Origin: an uncultured Campylobacter sp.
GTDB taxonomy: Bacteria > Campylobacterota > Campylobacteria > Campylobacterales > Campylobacteraceae
DNA: 28,869 bases
Reading direction: 5' to 3'
Assembly: GCA_937990735.1 (NCBI GenBank)
Contig: CALKQT010000045.1
Coordinates: 1 to 28,869, forward strand
Part shown: in pieces, positions 15,574-24,279 of the stretch
How positions within the stretch are numbered: position 1 is the stretch's first letter
How the letters are laid out: each line of letters starts with the position of its first letter
Made by a program: the position numbers and the translations under genes
Notes under the pieces: model-generated
What the model was told of the DNA's origin: nothing
Database searches by the model: none
The model's input: only the letters and a program-made list of their open reading frames with translations

Positions 15574-16731
15574 ATGAAAACTTTTATAAAAATTTTAAAA
15601 ATTACCGCCTTGGTCGTGAGCGTTGCATGCGTGCTTTTTGTGCTGTATATATTTGTGATTTTAAATTTGCTTTTTTCATCCGATACGCCCGAGGGTTGCG
15701 ATCCTAGTATGCCCACTAGTGCGTGCGATTATATCGATGAAAAATTTGAAAAAGAGCTACAAAATTTGCCTCCCGTCGCCCCTCTGCCAAGCCTAGAAAA
15801 AAGACCTGTATTTTGGCTAGGCGAGAAAAAATTCGCAGGAGGCGCGAAGTTTGATTATCTATACATTAAGGACGATTTTGGGGTCTGGCTTAGGTATGAG
15901 GACAGCGATAGCGACGACTTCTTGCTACAAAAAGATATGCCAGAGCGCTACTATGGATACGACGAGATCGACCACTCGCCGGACGAAAGGCGGGTGAGTA
16001 GAGAGCTTGGATATTATAGCTACGGCATCTACGATATTTCGCTTTTTGAAAATGAAGCCAAGATATTTTCTCAAACGGCGCATAAGGTCGTGAGGAAATT
16101 TATCGGTTTCTTTAATCTACACTCTATGAGGGGCACATCTTTTGCGGCTCCACAAGGCACCGAGGAAAATTTAAACGCTATAAGAGGGCTTCAAACTCCG
16201 CTTGCGGATTTTCCGCAAAAGCAGAACTACTCCGCGCTCGGCCCAGCTTATAAATCTGAAGCTAAAGGTTATGTCGGAGATGAAATAGCCAAAAAGCTCG
16301 CTCGCAATATCTTTGAGATCAAAGGCGAGGGATGGCGGCAGACCATACGCATAAACAGCCGCGCCAAAGATATAAAGGTAATCTGCGGCGATGAAATTTG
16401 TCTTGCGCTTGCCTTCGATGAGAGCAAAATCAATAGCTGCGATAACGGTGCTGCATCCACGGCAATTTATACGCTAAATTTAAAGCAAAAATTTAATAAT
16501 TTTCATACGCTTACTAGCGAAAATTTTAACTACGTCAAGCTACGCGATAATTATACTTTAGACGATGTGGAATCCTTTAAAATAGTCTTATCGAGATTCA
16601 GATATATCAAGGGGTATAACAAAGATCGCGAAATCACGGACTACGAGGTTATCTTGCGAAATAGCGAGGGCGAGCAGGTTAATGAAATCTGCAGAAACGA
16701 AATTAAGAGGGCTCGCAGTCGCTTGCGATAA
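15574..16731 (+). CDS. membrane-anchored protein of unknown function
   Basis: A 385-residue protein with one N-terminal transmembrane segment (about 8-35), then a probable periplasmic domain beginning with a short Cys-containing stretch (EGCDPSMPTSACDY) and a Pro-rich linker (LPPVAPLPSLEKRP). The rest is a mixed charged, aromatic region without a motif I recognise; extracytoplasmic Cys pairs (about 43/51 and in ICGDEIC) could form disulfides. No Shine-Dalgarno is visible before the ATG; TAAAAT lies only 6 nt upstream, so either the message is nearly leaderless or the true start differs. Unknown function. Confidence 0.7.
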   Translation: MKTFIKILKITALVVSVACVLFVLYIFVILNLLFSSDTPEGCDPSMPTSACDYIDEKFEKELQNLPPVAPLPSLEKRPVFWLGEKKFAGGAKFDYLYIKDDFGVWLRYEDSDSDDFLLQKDMPERYYGYDEIDHSPDERRVSRELGYYSYGIYDISLFENEAKIFSQTAHKVVRKFIGFFNLHSMRGTSFAAPQGTEENLNAIRGLQTPLADFPQKQNYSALGPAYKSEAKGYVGDEIAKKLARNIFEIKGEGWRQTIRINSRAKDIKVICGDEICLALAFDESKINSCDNGAASTAIYTLNLKQKFNNFHTLTSENFNYVKLRDNYTLDDVESFKIVLSRFRYIKGYNKDREITDYEVILRNSEGEQVNEICRNEIKRARSRLR

Positions 16732-17300
16732 ATCCAAGATAGCGCCGCAGGATTTGACACATAAGGTCGTGATTACGACGCGCTTTAATTTAGCTTTTAA
16801 AATTTACGCGAGAATTTTAAAATTCTAAGCTTCAAACTTTAAAATTTGCCTGCGGAGCTTTTAAAATTTATCACTCGGCTTAGGTTTATTTTATCCGCGC
16901 CAAGACAGCGAAATTTTTAGGGCGTCGCGATAACTAAGCACAAGATAGCGAAATTTCACAAAGCTGCGGCGAACAAGATGCGCAGAGAATGCACGCAAAT
17001 TTCAAATTTATCTAGATTTTTTGCCCGCTCGCCCGACGCCTAGCACAATTATTTAGCCACAATTCCTCTTGCTCGCTTTACTTTTCGCTCGTCTTATAAT
17101 TCCTGCTTGATATTACACTTTGCGAAGCTACTGCGCGTCCTTTCGCAAAACTGCACAGCATGTGGGATTGTGCCCATCGCTCGCAAGTTTTGCAGCACAT
17201 GCGCGCGATAAAATTCCGTAGCGCAGGCACTTTAAATAAATTTTGATTTAAAAGCGCAAGCTTAGAGGCGATTTAAATTTAAAGCTCACGCGTTCCACGG
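16732..17300 (+). other. 569-bp gene-poor spacer
   Basis: Lies between the end of the unknown membrane protein gene and the end of crcB (convergent). It holds repeated AAAATTTA/GCGAAATTT words and no supported gene, RNA or terminator. Confidence 0.5.
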
Positions 17301-17681
17301 CTAGCCTGCAAGCGCCCTGCCCGCGAGCAGCCCAGCGTAGCAAAACAGCATACAAACGCATACGCTTAAGACCGCGTTTAGCACACCGATAGCAAATTCT
17401 TGCGCCAGCAATAATTGCAGCGTATCGTAGCTGAACGTAGAAAATGTCGTAAAGCCGCCCAGCGCGCCTGCGATAAAAAATACCCGCACGCTCTGCGTTA
17501 AATTTAGTGCGAGTAAAAACCCTATCAGCAGGCTTCCCAGTGCATTTACGCAAAAAGTAGCGATCGGAAACGCGCTCCAAAATCCGGCGCGATCCATTGC
17601 GCGCGCGATCGCTCCGCTTAGGCCTACTCGCGCCATCGCGCCTACACATCCGCCTAGCCCTGCTAAAATCAAGTTCGTCAA
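17301..17681 (-). CDS. crcB: fluoride exporter CrcB/Fluc
   Basis: A 126-residue small membrane protein with four hydrophobic segments, the size of Fluc channels, which act as antiparallel dimers exporting fluoride. Diagnostic features are GGCVGAMARVGLS near the N-terminus, the Asn of FCVNALGSLLIGF (pore Asn), and the GGFTTFSTFSYD motif carrying the central Na+ site and the phenylalanine ladder. The start is a TTG at 17681, with AAGGA upstream at good spacing. No fluoride riboswitch was recognised upstream. Confidence 0.93.
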   Translation of the reverse strand: MTNLILAGLGGCVGAMARVGLSGAIARAMDRAGFWSAFPIATFCVNALGSLLIGFLLALNLTQSVRVFFIAGALGGFTTFSTFSYDTLQLLLAQEFAIGVLNAVLSVCVCMLFCYAGLLAGRALAG

Positions 17682-18052
17682 TCCAAGTCCTTTTAAAATT
17701 TGTAAATTTTATTTCGCTATCTCGCCTCCATAGGACAAAAGATGTGCGACTTCGCTATTTTAACGCGGCTAGTTAAAATTCAGCTTTTAAAATTTGCTCG
17801 CGCTTTTTGAAATTTCGTTTTAAAATTTTACTCGCGCGACGAAACGCGACGTTTTACGCGCCGCCGCAAAATAGCGACTAAGCGCGCGCAGTGTAAGAGG
17901 ACGGCAAGGCAAAAACTACGAGACGCAAAAGGGCGGCGTAGCAAAACAGCGCACATAGAACCGCTCTGACGCGCCCGTAGCAGGCGCCTAAACCGCGCTT
18001 GTAGCAAAACTGAGGCGAGACAAAACGTAGCGTAGTAAAATCGTCCGTAGCG
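17682..18052 (+). other. 371-bp GC-rich gene-poor spacer
   Basis: Between the end of the TauE/SafE gene and the start of crcB. Recurring short words such as GTAGCAAAAC and CGTAGTAAAA appear four or more times; the first also occurs inside the crcB 3' region. No gene or RNA is supported. Confidence 0.45.
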
Positions 18053-18784
18053 CTACTGTAGTACCTTTTTTAGCGCCAGCGCAAATAGCACGACGTAGAG
18101 GACGAGCAGCCATTTTTTCTGCGTTTCGCGCTTTGCACGGCGAGCCTGAGAGGTGCCGAAATACACGCCCAAAAGCCCGCCCACGGCTAGCAGCGCGCCG
18201 CGTTCGTAATCTACATGGCCGTTGTACGAAAGGCTTAAAAGCGCGCTAAATGAGCCGAAAACGATGAAAAACAGCCCCATGCAGACCGCTCTTTTGATAT
18301 CGACGCCCAAAAATCCGACCAAAATCGGCGTCAGAAATACCGCGCCGCCCACGCCCATGCTAAGCGCGATCGCGCCGATAGCAAAGCCGATGAAAAACAG
18401 CACCGCACCGTGGGGATCGGCGTTGCCGCCACTTGTTACGTTCGTGCTAAAGAGTTTGAGAAATGAGATCGCAAGCGTCAGCAGGAGGCCGATCTCAAGC
18501 ATGATTTCTGGCGAGTATTTTACGATGAAGCCCGATATGCTCGCGCCGCACAGCCCTCCGAGCCCCACTGCGATGCCGCTATCTAGGCGAAGCTTGCCCG
18601 CGCGGTAGTTCAGATATGAGCCAAAAAGCGAGACGATGAACATCTGCATCACCGAGATGCCCGCGGCGGTCTTGACGTCGTATCCCAGAGCCATCATCAC
18701 GGGCATTACGACCGTGCCGCCGCCGATACCGAAAAAGCCTGATATGAAGCCCACGACGACGCCGACAAAGGGGAGTTCTAGCAT
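18053..18784 (-). CDS. TauE/SafE family anion exporter
   Basis: A 243-residue, roughly eight-segment membrane protein. The two half-repeats typical of the family are visible: GFFGIGGGTVVMPVMMALG (about 16-34) with AAGISV, and the second copy IALSMGVGGAVFLTPILVGFLG (about 138-160) with CMGLFFIVFGS. Family members move sulfite, sulfoacetate or related organosulfur anions; the substrate here is unknown. Start ATG at 18784 with AAGGATC upstream and TATAAA about 30 nt before it. Not obviously in an operon. Confidence 0.88.
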   Translation of the reverse strand: MLELPFVGVVVGFISGFFGIGGGTVVMPVMMALGYDVKTAAGISVMQMFIVSLFGSYLNYRAGKLRLDSGIAVGLGGLCGASISGFIVKYSPEIMLEIGLLLTLAISFLKLFSTNVTSGGNADPHGAVLFFIGFAIGAIALSMGVGGAVFLTPILVGFLGVDIKRAVCMGLFFIVFGSFSALLSLSYNGHVDYERGALLAVGGLLGVYFGTSQARRAKRETQKKWLLVLYVVLFALALKKVLQ

Positions 18785-18936
18785 TTTTGATCCTTAAAAT
18801 TTGAAGCAAAGTTTATAGCTTTAAAATTTAAAGCTTGCTAAATTTGCGGAATTTTGGATTTGAAAGCGGGAAATTTGCGGGATTTTAAAGCATGAAATTT
18901 CAGAGCGTAGAATTTTAATTGCAGAAATTCGGCTAG

Positions 18937-18966
18937 AAACTCTAATGCACTGGGTTACTAGAGTTT
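18937..18966. repeat. 8-bp inverted repeat with 14-nt loop
   Basis: AAACTCTA and TAGAGTTT are perfectly complementary and flank ATGCACTGGGTTAC. There is no T-run on either side. It could be a hairpin or the relic of a mobile element end; nothing else supports either reading. Confidence 0.4.
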
Positions 18967-19669
18967 GTAGCGATGGCGTATTTTGCTGCGTTTGCGGATT
19001 TTTGGAATTTCAAAGCGTGAAATTTTGGCTCAAAATTTTATCGCAACGGAACGCAAGCCATAATTTCGGCTTAAAATTTTATACGGGGCTAGCCCGCTTA
19101 AGTCCACTTTTTCGCGGTTTTGGGGTAGAATTTTGGATCGGAATCTGCGCCTAGACTACGGCAGCTCAGTTTAAATTTTATATAAAATTTCACGTTTAGA
19201 TCGCGGGCGCAGTATTTTTACCGCGATTAAATTTTCGACAGGATTCTATCGCGGCGAAATTTCATACGGCGAAATTCCACACGGTAAAATTTTAGATAAA
19301 ATTTCTACAGCAGATTGCAAGTAAAATTCCTTCCGCATAAAGTTACGTTTCCATACACGATTGCACGCGCGACGCATCCTCCTTCGTGAAAATTCTTTCT
19401 GTGCGGAGGACAACAGCAAAATTTCCGCGCTCCGTATTCTAAAAATCGCCGCAAAATCGGTGCAAAATCAAGACAAGATCGGCGTAAAATTTATGCGGAG
19501 CGCGCAGACGCAAAGAGCGTAAATTTTATTCTAAAAAATCTTGCGGTAAAATTTCGCCGCCAAAAGCCCGTCCAAAGCTCGCCAAAAGAGAGCAAAAAGA
19601 CTAAAAAGCCGCCGCCGCAAAATCCTCACGCCAAAATCTGCCCGCAAATTTCTCCCGGTAAAATTGCTT

Positions 19670-19696
19670 TGGATGGGGCGGGATTTGAACTCGCGG
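19670..19696 (-). pseudogene. isolated 3' tRNA fragment (T-arm and 3' acceptor strand)
   Basis: On the minus strand the 27 bases read as the 3' end of a tRNA: T-stem GCGAG, T-loop TTCAAAT with the invariant positions, T-stem CCCGC, a seven-base 3' acceptor strand CCCATCC and discriminator A. The T-stem has one A-C mismatch (pair 52-62). No complementary GGATGGG, D-arm or anticodon arm lies upstream and no CCA follows, so this is not a functional tRNA. It resembles an att-site remnant or a decayed tRNA. Confidence 0.55.
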
Positions 19697-19781
19697 CAAA
19701 TTGTTCGGGCCAAATTTTACATAAAAATCCGCATTAAACCTGCAAAATTTATCGAAAATTTCTACGAGCGGTTTTCGCGCC

Positions 19782-20513
19782 TTATGAAATTTTCAGCACG
19801 ATCTCCTTTTTTAGCCCGATCTGTTTGATCTCGAGCACGGAAGCGCCGCCCAAACGCAGCGCAAGCACCTCCGCTTCGCTGCAAGCGCCTGTCAGAGCGA
19901 TTTCGCGCAACACCTTGCCGCGCCAGGCCTTAGCGTAGTGGCTCAGCACCTTGCCGCCTTTGATGAAACTAAAACTCAAATATTCGTGCTTCATCTCATA
20001 AAATTTTTCGTAAAATCCCGCGCGCAGATCCACGACGCACTCATCCGCTAGATAGCGATCCAGCGCTGTGGAGAAGCTATCGCGATAAAATTTCGCCGCG
20101 TCTATGCCGCCGAATTTTTCGCCCTGTTTGAGCTTGTAGTTCGGCAGCGCGTCGCCGCCAAGTACGGGGCCGAAAAGGTTTGAGAAAATTATCGTATTTC
20201 GCTCTGCAAACTCCCGCGCTACAGCGCTTAGCGACGCGTAGCCCAGGGCGCGATACGCAGTACCCGTGTAGCGCAAAAGCGCCTTCGCGCAGCCTTTTTC
20301 AAAGATATTTTCGCGCAAAGAGGCATCCCATTTTTTCAGTCCGAAAAGCTTGCAAAGCTCCGCCTCGCTCGCCCCCTCCGTAAACTCCGCGTAGGCGCGC
20401 AGCATCTGCAGGCGCTTTTCGTAAAGATCCGCAAAGATGAAATTTTGCTCGCAAATGCGTGCGCCGCCGCTTTGCTCGCTTTTCATCTCGCTTGGGGAAA
20501 ATAAAATTTTCAT
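19782..20513 (-). CDS. yaaA: YaaA family peroxide-stress protein
   Basis: A 243-residue member of the YaaA (DUF328) family, which in E. coli limits intracellular iron and damage during H2O2 stress. The N-terminus MKILFSPSEMKS is the family signature (MKILxSPAKxx), followed by FQDLYLKR-like DLYEKRLQML, a GLKKWDASL block, AYRALGY (compare AYxGLDA), NLFGPVLGGDALPNYKLK and the C-terminal FIKGGKVLSHYAKAWRGK strand, the region equivalent to KxARGxM. AAGGAG precedes the ATG at 20513. Monocistronic and divergent from trpE. Confidence 0.88.
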   Translation of the reverse strand: MKILFSPSEMKSEQSGGARICEQNFIFADLYEKRLQMLRAYAEFTEGASEAELCKLFGLKKWDASLRENIFEKGCAKALLRYTGTAYRALGYASLSAVAREFAERNTIIFSNLFGPVLGGDALPNYKLKQGEKFGGIDAAKFYRDSFSTALDRYLADECVVDLRAGFYEKFYEMKHEYLSFSFIKGGKVLSHYAKAWRGKVLREIALTGACSEAEVLALRLGGASVLEIKQIGLKKEIVLKIS

Positions 20514-20608
20514 ACGCTCTCCTTAAAATTTGCTAATTTTACTAAAATTTTGCTTGCATTAAGCCCGCCCAGGCTCGCGCCGCCCGCTCAAATTTAAGCT
20601 AAGCAGCG

Positions 20609-20614
20609 TATAAT
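20609..20614 (+). promoter_or_regulatory. -10 element (TATAAT) for trpE; decides the start codon
   Basis: GCGTATAATGG. The ATG inside this hexamer (20613) would be the longest reading-frame start of trpE but cannot be in the message if this is the promoter. The next in-frame ATG (20640) has AAGGA 5 nt upstream. Confidence 0.6.
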
Positions 20615-20639
20615 GGCGCTAAAAATTCCAAGGACGAAA

Positions 20640-22355
20640 ATGCTTTTAGAAGAGCCACTTTTTTACTACAGCGAAATTTTAAAGACGCATCCGCAAAGCT
20701 ACCTCGCAGAGGACGACGCTCAGGTCATCATCGGCATCGATTGCGATTATTTCGACGGATTTAAGATGAGCTTTGAGGCTCTAAAGCTTAAATTTGATGA
20801 GGTAAAAAGCGCAAAAGCAGGCGCAAGCGAGTTTAAAAACGCGAGCTTTGCCGGACTTTTCGGCGTTTTGGGCTACGACATCGTGCGCTCGTTCGAAAAT
20901 ATCGGCGCACCGAAGCAGGCACTGTATGACTTCCCGCCGTTTTTTTACGCCGACGCCGCAAACTACCTGCACTACGATAAAATCAGCAAAATTTATGATT
21001 TTTACGGCAAAGATGCCCAAATTTACGAAAGCCTGCGCGAGCTTAGTTCTCAAGGCTCGCAGCAAAGCTCCGTCGGAGTAGTAGGCGCGCCGCAGAGTGC
21101 CGTAAGAACGGATGCCGCGATAAAAAACGAGGCAAAATCGCAAAACGCGGCGAAACTCGCGCCGCAGAAAAGAGAGCTTAAATTTAAAATTTTAACCGAT
21201 CTTGGCACCGAGGAGTCTCATTTTAGCGCGATGGTCGAAGCTGCAAAAGAAAAGATAAAAAGCGGCGACGTGTTTCAGGTCGTGCTGGGCGAAATTTTAA
21301 AAATCGGTACGAATCTCGGCAGCTTGGAGTTTTACGAGCGACTCAAAAAGAACAATCCGAGCCCCTATATGTTTCACTTCCCGACGCCGTACGGCTGCGT
21401 CGCGGGCTCCAGCCCCGAGCTGATTATGGAGATCAAAAAGGACGAAATTTTTGTAGCTCCCATCGCAGGCACCCGCAGCAGAGGCGCGAACGCCGAAGCC
21501 GACGCGGCGCTTGAGCGCGAGCTTTTAAGCGATGAAAAGGAGCTTGCGGAGCATCGGATGCTGATCGATCTAGCTCGCAACGACATCGGCAAATTCGCCG
21601 CGCCAGCCTCGGTGCGGGTGCAAAACGCGATGCGCATCGTGCGCTACGAAAGCGTGATGCACATCGTAAGCGAGGTCTACGGCACCAAGCCGCGCGGGGT
21701 AAGCGCGTTTGAGGTGCTTAGCACGATCTTTCCTGCGGGCACGCTAAGCGGCAGCCCGAAGATCCGTGCGATGCAGATCATAAACGAGCTGGAGCGCTAC
21801 GAGCGCGGTATATACGGCGGCGGAATTGGGTTTTGGCGCTTTAGCGGCGACGTGATGCAGGCGATCTTGATTCGCTCGGCAATCTTCGTAAATCGCGACG
21901 CGCAAGATTCCTGCTCGGACGAGGATTTTAAACGAAATTCCGGTTTAAATTTAGACGCTACTTGCGGCGGGATAAATTCCGAAGCGACGGAGCTTTGCGA
22001 CGCTGAAAATCCCGAGACGACGGAGCTTTGCGATGCCGCGGCGCAAAAGGGTAACGGCGAGGCGCAAAATTTAGCTCGTGCGAGCGAGCGCGACGCGAGA
22101 TTAAATTTAAAAGCTCGCGCAGACCGCGGGACGCAAAATTTAGAAAGCGAGTCGAGCTTTAGCCGCGCGATGCGGTTTGAGGCTGCTAAATTTAACGCGG
22201 AGAATTTTGGCTGCGAAGGGCTAAGCAATCTCGTATTTATCGGCGCTGGCGCGGGTATCGTTTACGACAGCTCGCCAAAGAGCGAATACGCGGAGATCTG
22301 CAAAAAGCGCAAAAGCCCGCTTAAAGCGATCGAGGAGCTATGCGAGAAAGTTTAG
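20640..22355 (+). CDS. trpE: anthranilate synthase component I TrpE with a ~110-residue insertion
   Basis: Chorismate to anthranilate, with the glutamine amidotransferase part of TrpGD. The start is ATG 20640 (see promoter), giving 571 residues. The chorismate-binding core is intact: SGDVFQVVLGE (208-218), PSPYMFHF, GSSPELIM (256-263), PIAGTRSRG (274-282), ELLSDEKELAEHRMLIDLARNDIG (294-317), FPAGTLSGSPKIRAM (364-378), GGIGFWRFSGDVMQAILIRSAIF (394-416) and GAGAGIVYDSSPKSEYAE (535-552). Between the last two, where other TrpEs have only 10-15 residues, lie about 110 Asn/Ala/Glu/Cys-rich residues (about 418-530). The gap to trpGD is 310 bp, so the operon may be loosely coupled here. The enzyme is probably active, since every catalytic block is kept. 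Confidence 0.93.
   Translation: MLLEEPLFYYSEILKTHPQSYLAEDDAQVIIGIDCDYFDGFKMSFEALKLKFDEVKSAKAGASEFKNASFAGLFGVLGYDIVRSFENIGAPKQALYDFPPFFYADAANYLHYDKISKIYDFYGKDAQIYESLRELSSQGSQQSSVGVVGAPQSAVRTDAAIKNEAKSQNAAKLAPQKRELKFKILTDLGTEESHFSAMVEAAKEKIKSGDVFQVVLGEILKIGTNLGSLEFYERLKKNNPSPYMFHFPTPYGCVAGSSPELIMEIKKDEIFVAPIAGTRSRGANAEADAALERELLSDEKELAEHRMLIDLARNDIGKFAAPASVRVQNAMRIVRYESVMHIVSEVYGTKPRGVSAFEVLSTIFPAGTLSGSPKIRAMQIINELERYERGIYGGGIGFWRFSGDVMQAILIRSAIFVNRDAQDSCSDEDFKRNSGLNLDATCGGINSEATELCDAENPETTELCDAAAQKGNGEAQNLARASERDARLNLKARADRGTQNLESESSFSRAMRFEAAKFNAENFGCEGLSNLVFIGAGAGIVYDSSPKSEYAEICKKRKSPLKAIEELCEKV
21892..22233 (+). other. in-frame low-complexity insertion in trpE (residues ~418-531)
   Basis: The insertion separates two adjacent core strands of TrpE. 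Its protein is polar and compositionally biased, with NL pairs where AAATTTA words fall in frame. It contains a 33-bp in-frame duplication: CGACGGAGCTTTGCGACGC at 21985-22003 recurs with one change at 22018-22036, giving TELCDA twice. Confidence 0.8.
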
Positions 22356-22665
22356 ACGCTTTAAATTTAAGCAGCTGGGCGCGCCGCTTTTCGGTGCGAG
22401 TTTGATTCGGCTAAATTTAAAGCGTGTTCGCTGCGAGAGCGTTAAAATTTAACGGCGAGCTTCATTCGGCGCCGCAATGCTGAGATACATATCGGCCGCA
22501 AAGCAGCACAAAGTCGCGACTCAGTAATGCAGCGGGCGCGGGCGGAATTTAAATTTAGCCCGCAGCGGCGCTAAAACGGCGCTAAATTTAGCCGCCGCAA
22601 AGCGGTTAAATTTAAACTATTTAGAATTTTAAAGAGGCGCAAACGCCCTAAAAAAGGATAAAATT
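22356..22665 (+). other. 310-bp spacer between trpE and trpGD
   Basis: No gene. TAAATTTA/TTAAATTT words occur about eight times. AAGGA at about 22655 serves as the trpGD ribosome binding site. No clear promoter or terminator is seen, so read-through from trpE remains possible. Confidence 0.5.
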
Positions 22666-24279
22666 TTGATTTTAATGATAGATAATTACGACAGCTTCGT
22701 TTTTAATATTTATCAATACATTTTGGAGCTCACGGGTGAGGAGGTGCGCTACTTCCGCAACGACGAGATAACGCTGCAGCGGGTGCGCGAGCTTGCTCCG
22801 TCGCACATAATCCTAAGCCCCGGGCCAAATCACCCAAAAGATAGCGGCGTTTGTTTAGAGATTTTGCGCGCGGATCTGGATGTGCCGATTTTGGGCGTGT
22901 GTTTGGGGCATCAGGCGATCGGATATGCGGCGGGCGCGGAGATAAAGCAGCTGGAGGTGCCGCTGCACGGCAAGAGCTCGGCGATCGAAATTTACGCAGA
23001 TGGAGTGCTTTTTAGCGGACTACCGCGTAAATTTGAAGTGATGCGCTACCACTCGCTTTATGTGGACGAAGCGACGCTACCGAGCGAGTTTGAAATTTTA
23101 GCAAAGAGCGAAAATGACGGCGTTATAATGGCGATGAAGCACCGAAATAAGCCGGTTTTCGGCATTCAATTTCATCCCGAGAGCTTTTTTACCCAATACG
23201 GCAAAAAGATCATCGAAAATTTCATCAATTACGGCAAAAAGATAATTTTAAAGGAGAAACTCGTGGTAAATTTCGCCCCGTTTATGTTGAAGCTACAAAA
23301 GGGCTTCCCGCTAGATAGCGACGATTACGCCGTCATTTGCAAGGCGCTTTACGAGCAGGATTACGACATCGTGCAGCTTGCGGGGCTGCTCGTGCTGATC
23401 AGCGAAAAATCGCTCTATCCAAGCAGCCTCACGGCGCTCGTGCGTAGTATCTTAAAATACTCGATCACCTACGACGATCCGAGCCCGATGTTTGACATCG
23501 TGGGCACGGGCGGCGATAGGCTAAAGACGATCAATATCTCAACGACCGTGGCCTTTATCGCAGCAAGCTTCGGAGTGCGCGTCGCCAAGCACGGCAACCG
23601 CGCGATTACTAGCAGATCGGGCAGCTCCGATGCTCTGGATGCCCTGGGCGTGCCGCTACTTAGCGATCTTGCGCAGATTAGGGCGCTGCTAGATCGCACG
23701 GGACTAGCGTTTTTTCACGCGCCGTTTTTTCACAAGATCACCGCCGAGGTCAAAGAGGTGCGCAACCGCCTAAAAATCGGCACCGTCTTTAATATAATGG
23801 GACCGCTTTTAAATCCAAATTTAAGCCTAAGCAATCAGATCGTAGGCAATTATTTGGAGGAAGTAAACGGGCTCATCGCCGAAACACTGATGATTTTAGG
23901 GCGTAAGCACGCTCTGGTGGTACACGGCATGGACGGCATGGATGAGATCAGCCTGTGCGACGAGACGCTAATCCACGAGGTCAAGAACGGTAAAATTTTA
24001 GAATACCGCGTAAATCCCGAGCAGTTCGGCTTCGCTCGGGCATTTCACAGCGATATCGAAGGCGGCGACGGCGAAGCTAATGCCGAGATTTTAAAGCAAA
24101 TTTTAAAAGGCGAGCTGAACGGGCCGAAATTTGACATCGTCGTGCTAAACGCGATGTTTGCGCTATACTGCGCCGATGTCGTGGCAAGCCCTGCAGAGGC
24201 TAAGCCACTCATCTTAGAGGCGATCGGATCGGGCAAAACGTGGAAATTTTACGAAAACTACGTAGGGGTGGGAGCTTAG
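22666..24279 (+). CDS. trpGD: fused anthranilate synthase amidotransferase / anthranilate phosphoribosyltransferase TrpGD
   Basis: A 537-residue fusion. Residues 1-190 are a class I glutamine amidotransferase: DNYDSF (6-11), SPGP (51-54), catalytic Cys79 in LGVCLGHQAIG, and His170/Glu172 in FGIQFHPESF. After a short linker, residues about 203-537 are anthranilate phosphoribosyltransferase: FDIVGTGGDRLKTINIST (276-293; GTGGD is the PRPP loop), KHGNRAITSRSGSSD, and HGMDGMDEISL further on. The same fusion is common in enteric and campylobacterial trp operons. The start is TTG 22666 (protein begins M-I-L-M-I-D-N-Y), with AAGGA upstream. The stop TAG abuts the ATG of the methyltransferase gene with no gap. 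Confidence 0.96.
   Translation: MILMIDNYDSFVFNIYQYILELTGEEVRYFRNDEITLQRVRELAPSHIILSPGPNHPKDSGVCLEILRADLDVPILGVCLGHQAIGYAAGAEIKQLEVPLHGKSSAIEIYADGVLFSGLPRKFEVMRYHSLYVDEATLPSEFEILAKSENDGVIMAMKHRNKPVFGIQFHPESFFTQYGKKIIENFINYGKKIILKEKLVVNFAPFMLKLQKGFPLDSDDYAVICKALYEQDYDIVQLAGLLVLISEKSLYPSSLTALVRSILKYSITYDDPSPMFDIVGTGGDRLKTINISTTVAFIAASFGVRVAKHGNRAITSRSGSSDALDALGVPLLSDLAQIRALLDRTGLAFFHAPFFHKITAEVKEVRNRLKIGTVFNIMGPLLNPNLSLSNQIVGNYLEEVNGLIAETLMILGRKHALVVHGMDGMDEISLCDETLIHEVKNGKILEYRVNPEQFGFARAFHSDIEGGDGEANAEILKQILKGELNGPKFDIVVLNAMFALYCADVVASPAEAKPLILEAIGSGKTWKFYENYVGVGA

Larger units (their letters stand above)
18785..19781 (+). other. ~1-kb gene-free spacer punctuated by AAATTT words
   Basis: Between the start of the TauE/SafE gene and the end of yaaA. 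Words of the form (G)AAATTT(T) or AAAATTTTA recur every 15-40 bp throughout, separated by short GC-rich segments. No reading frame of conserved appearance exists; small frames at 18945-19154 (+) and 19531-19713 (-) look accidental. It contains an inverted repeat (18937-18966) and a 3' tRNA fragment (19670-19696), listed separately. Confidence 0.6.

Noticed and set aside
17682..17760. fluoride riboswitch in front of crcB
   Set aside because: I could not find the conserved crcB-motif pseudoknot elements; only AAGGA and AAATTT words are visible.
18945..19154. 69-codon plus-strand frame in the 1-kb spacer
   Set aside because: Starts inside the inverted repeat and has no ribosome binding site; its content is translation of AAATTT-punctuated spacer.
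19670..19760. complete tRNA gene on the minus strand
   Set aside because: No 5' acceptor complement, D-arm or anticodon arm upstream of the T-arm.
21797..22228. 143-codon antisense frame opposite the trpE insertion
   Set aside because: Composition mirrors the insert; no ribosome binding site or domain. It does not change the reading of the insert as part of TrpE.
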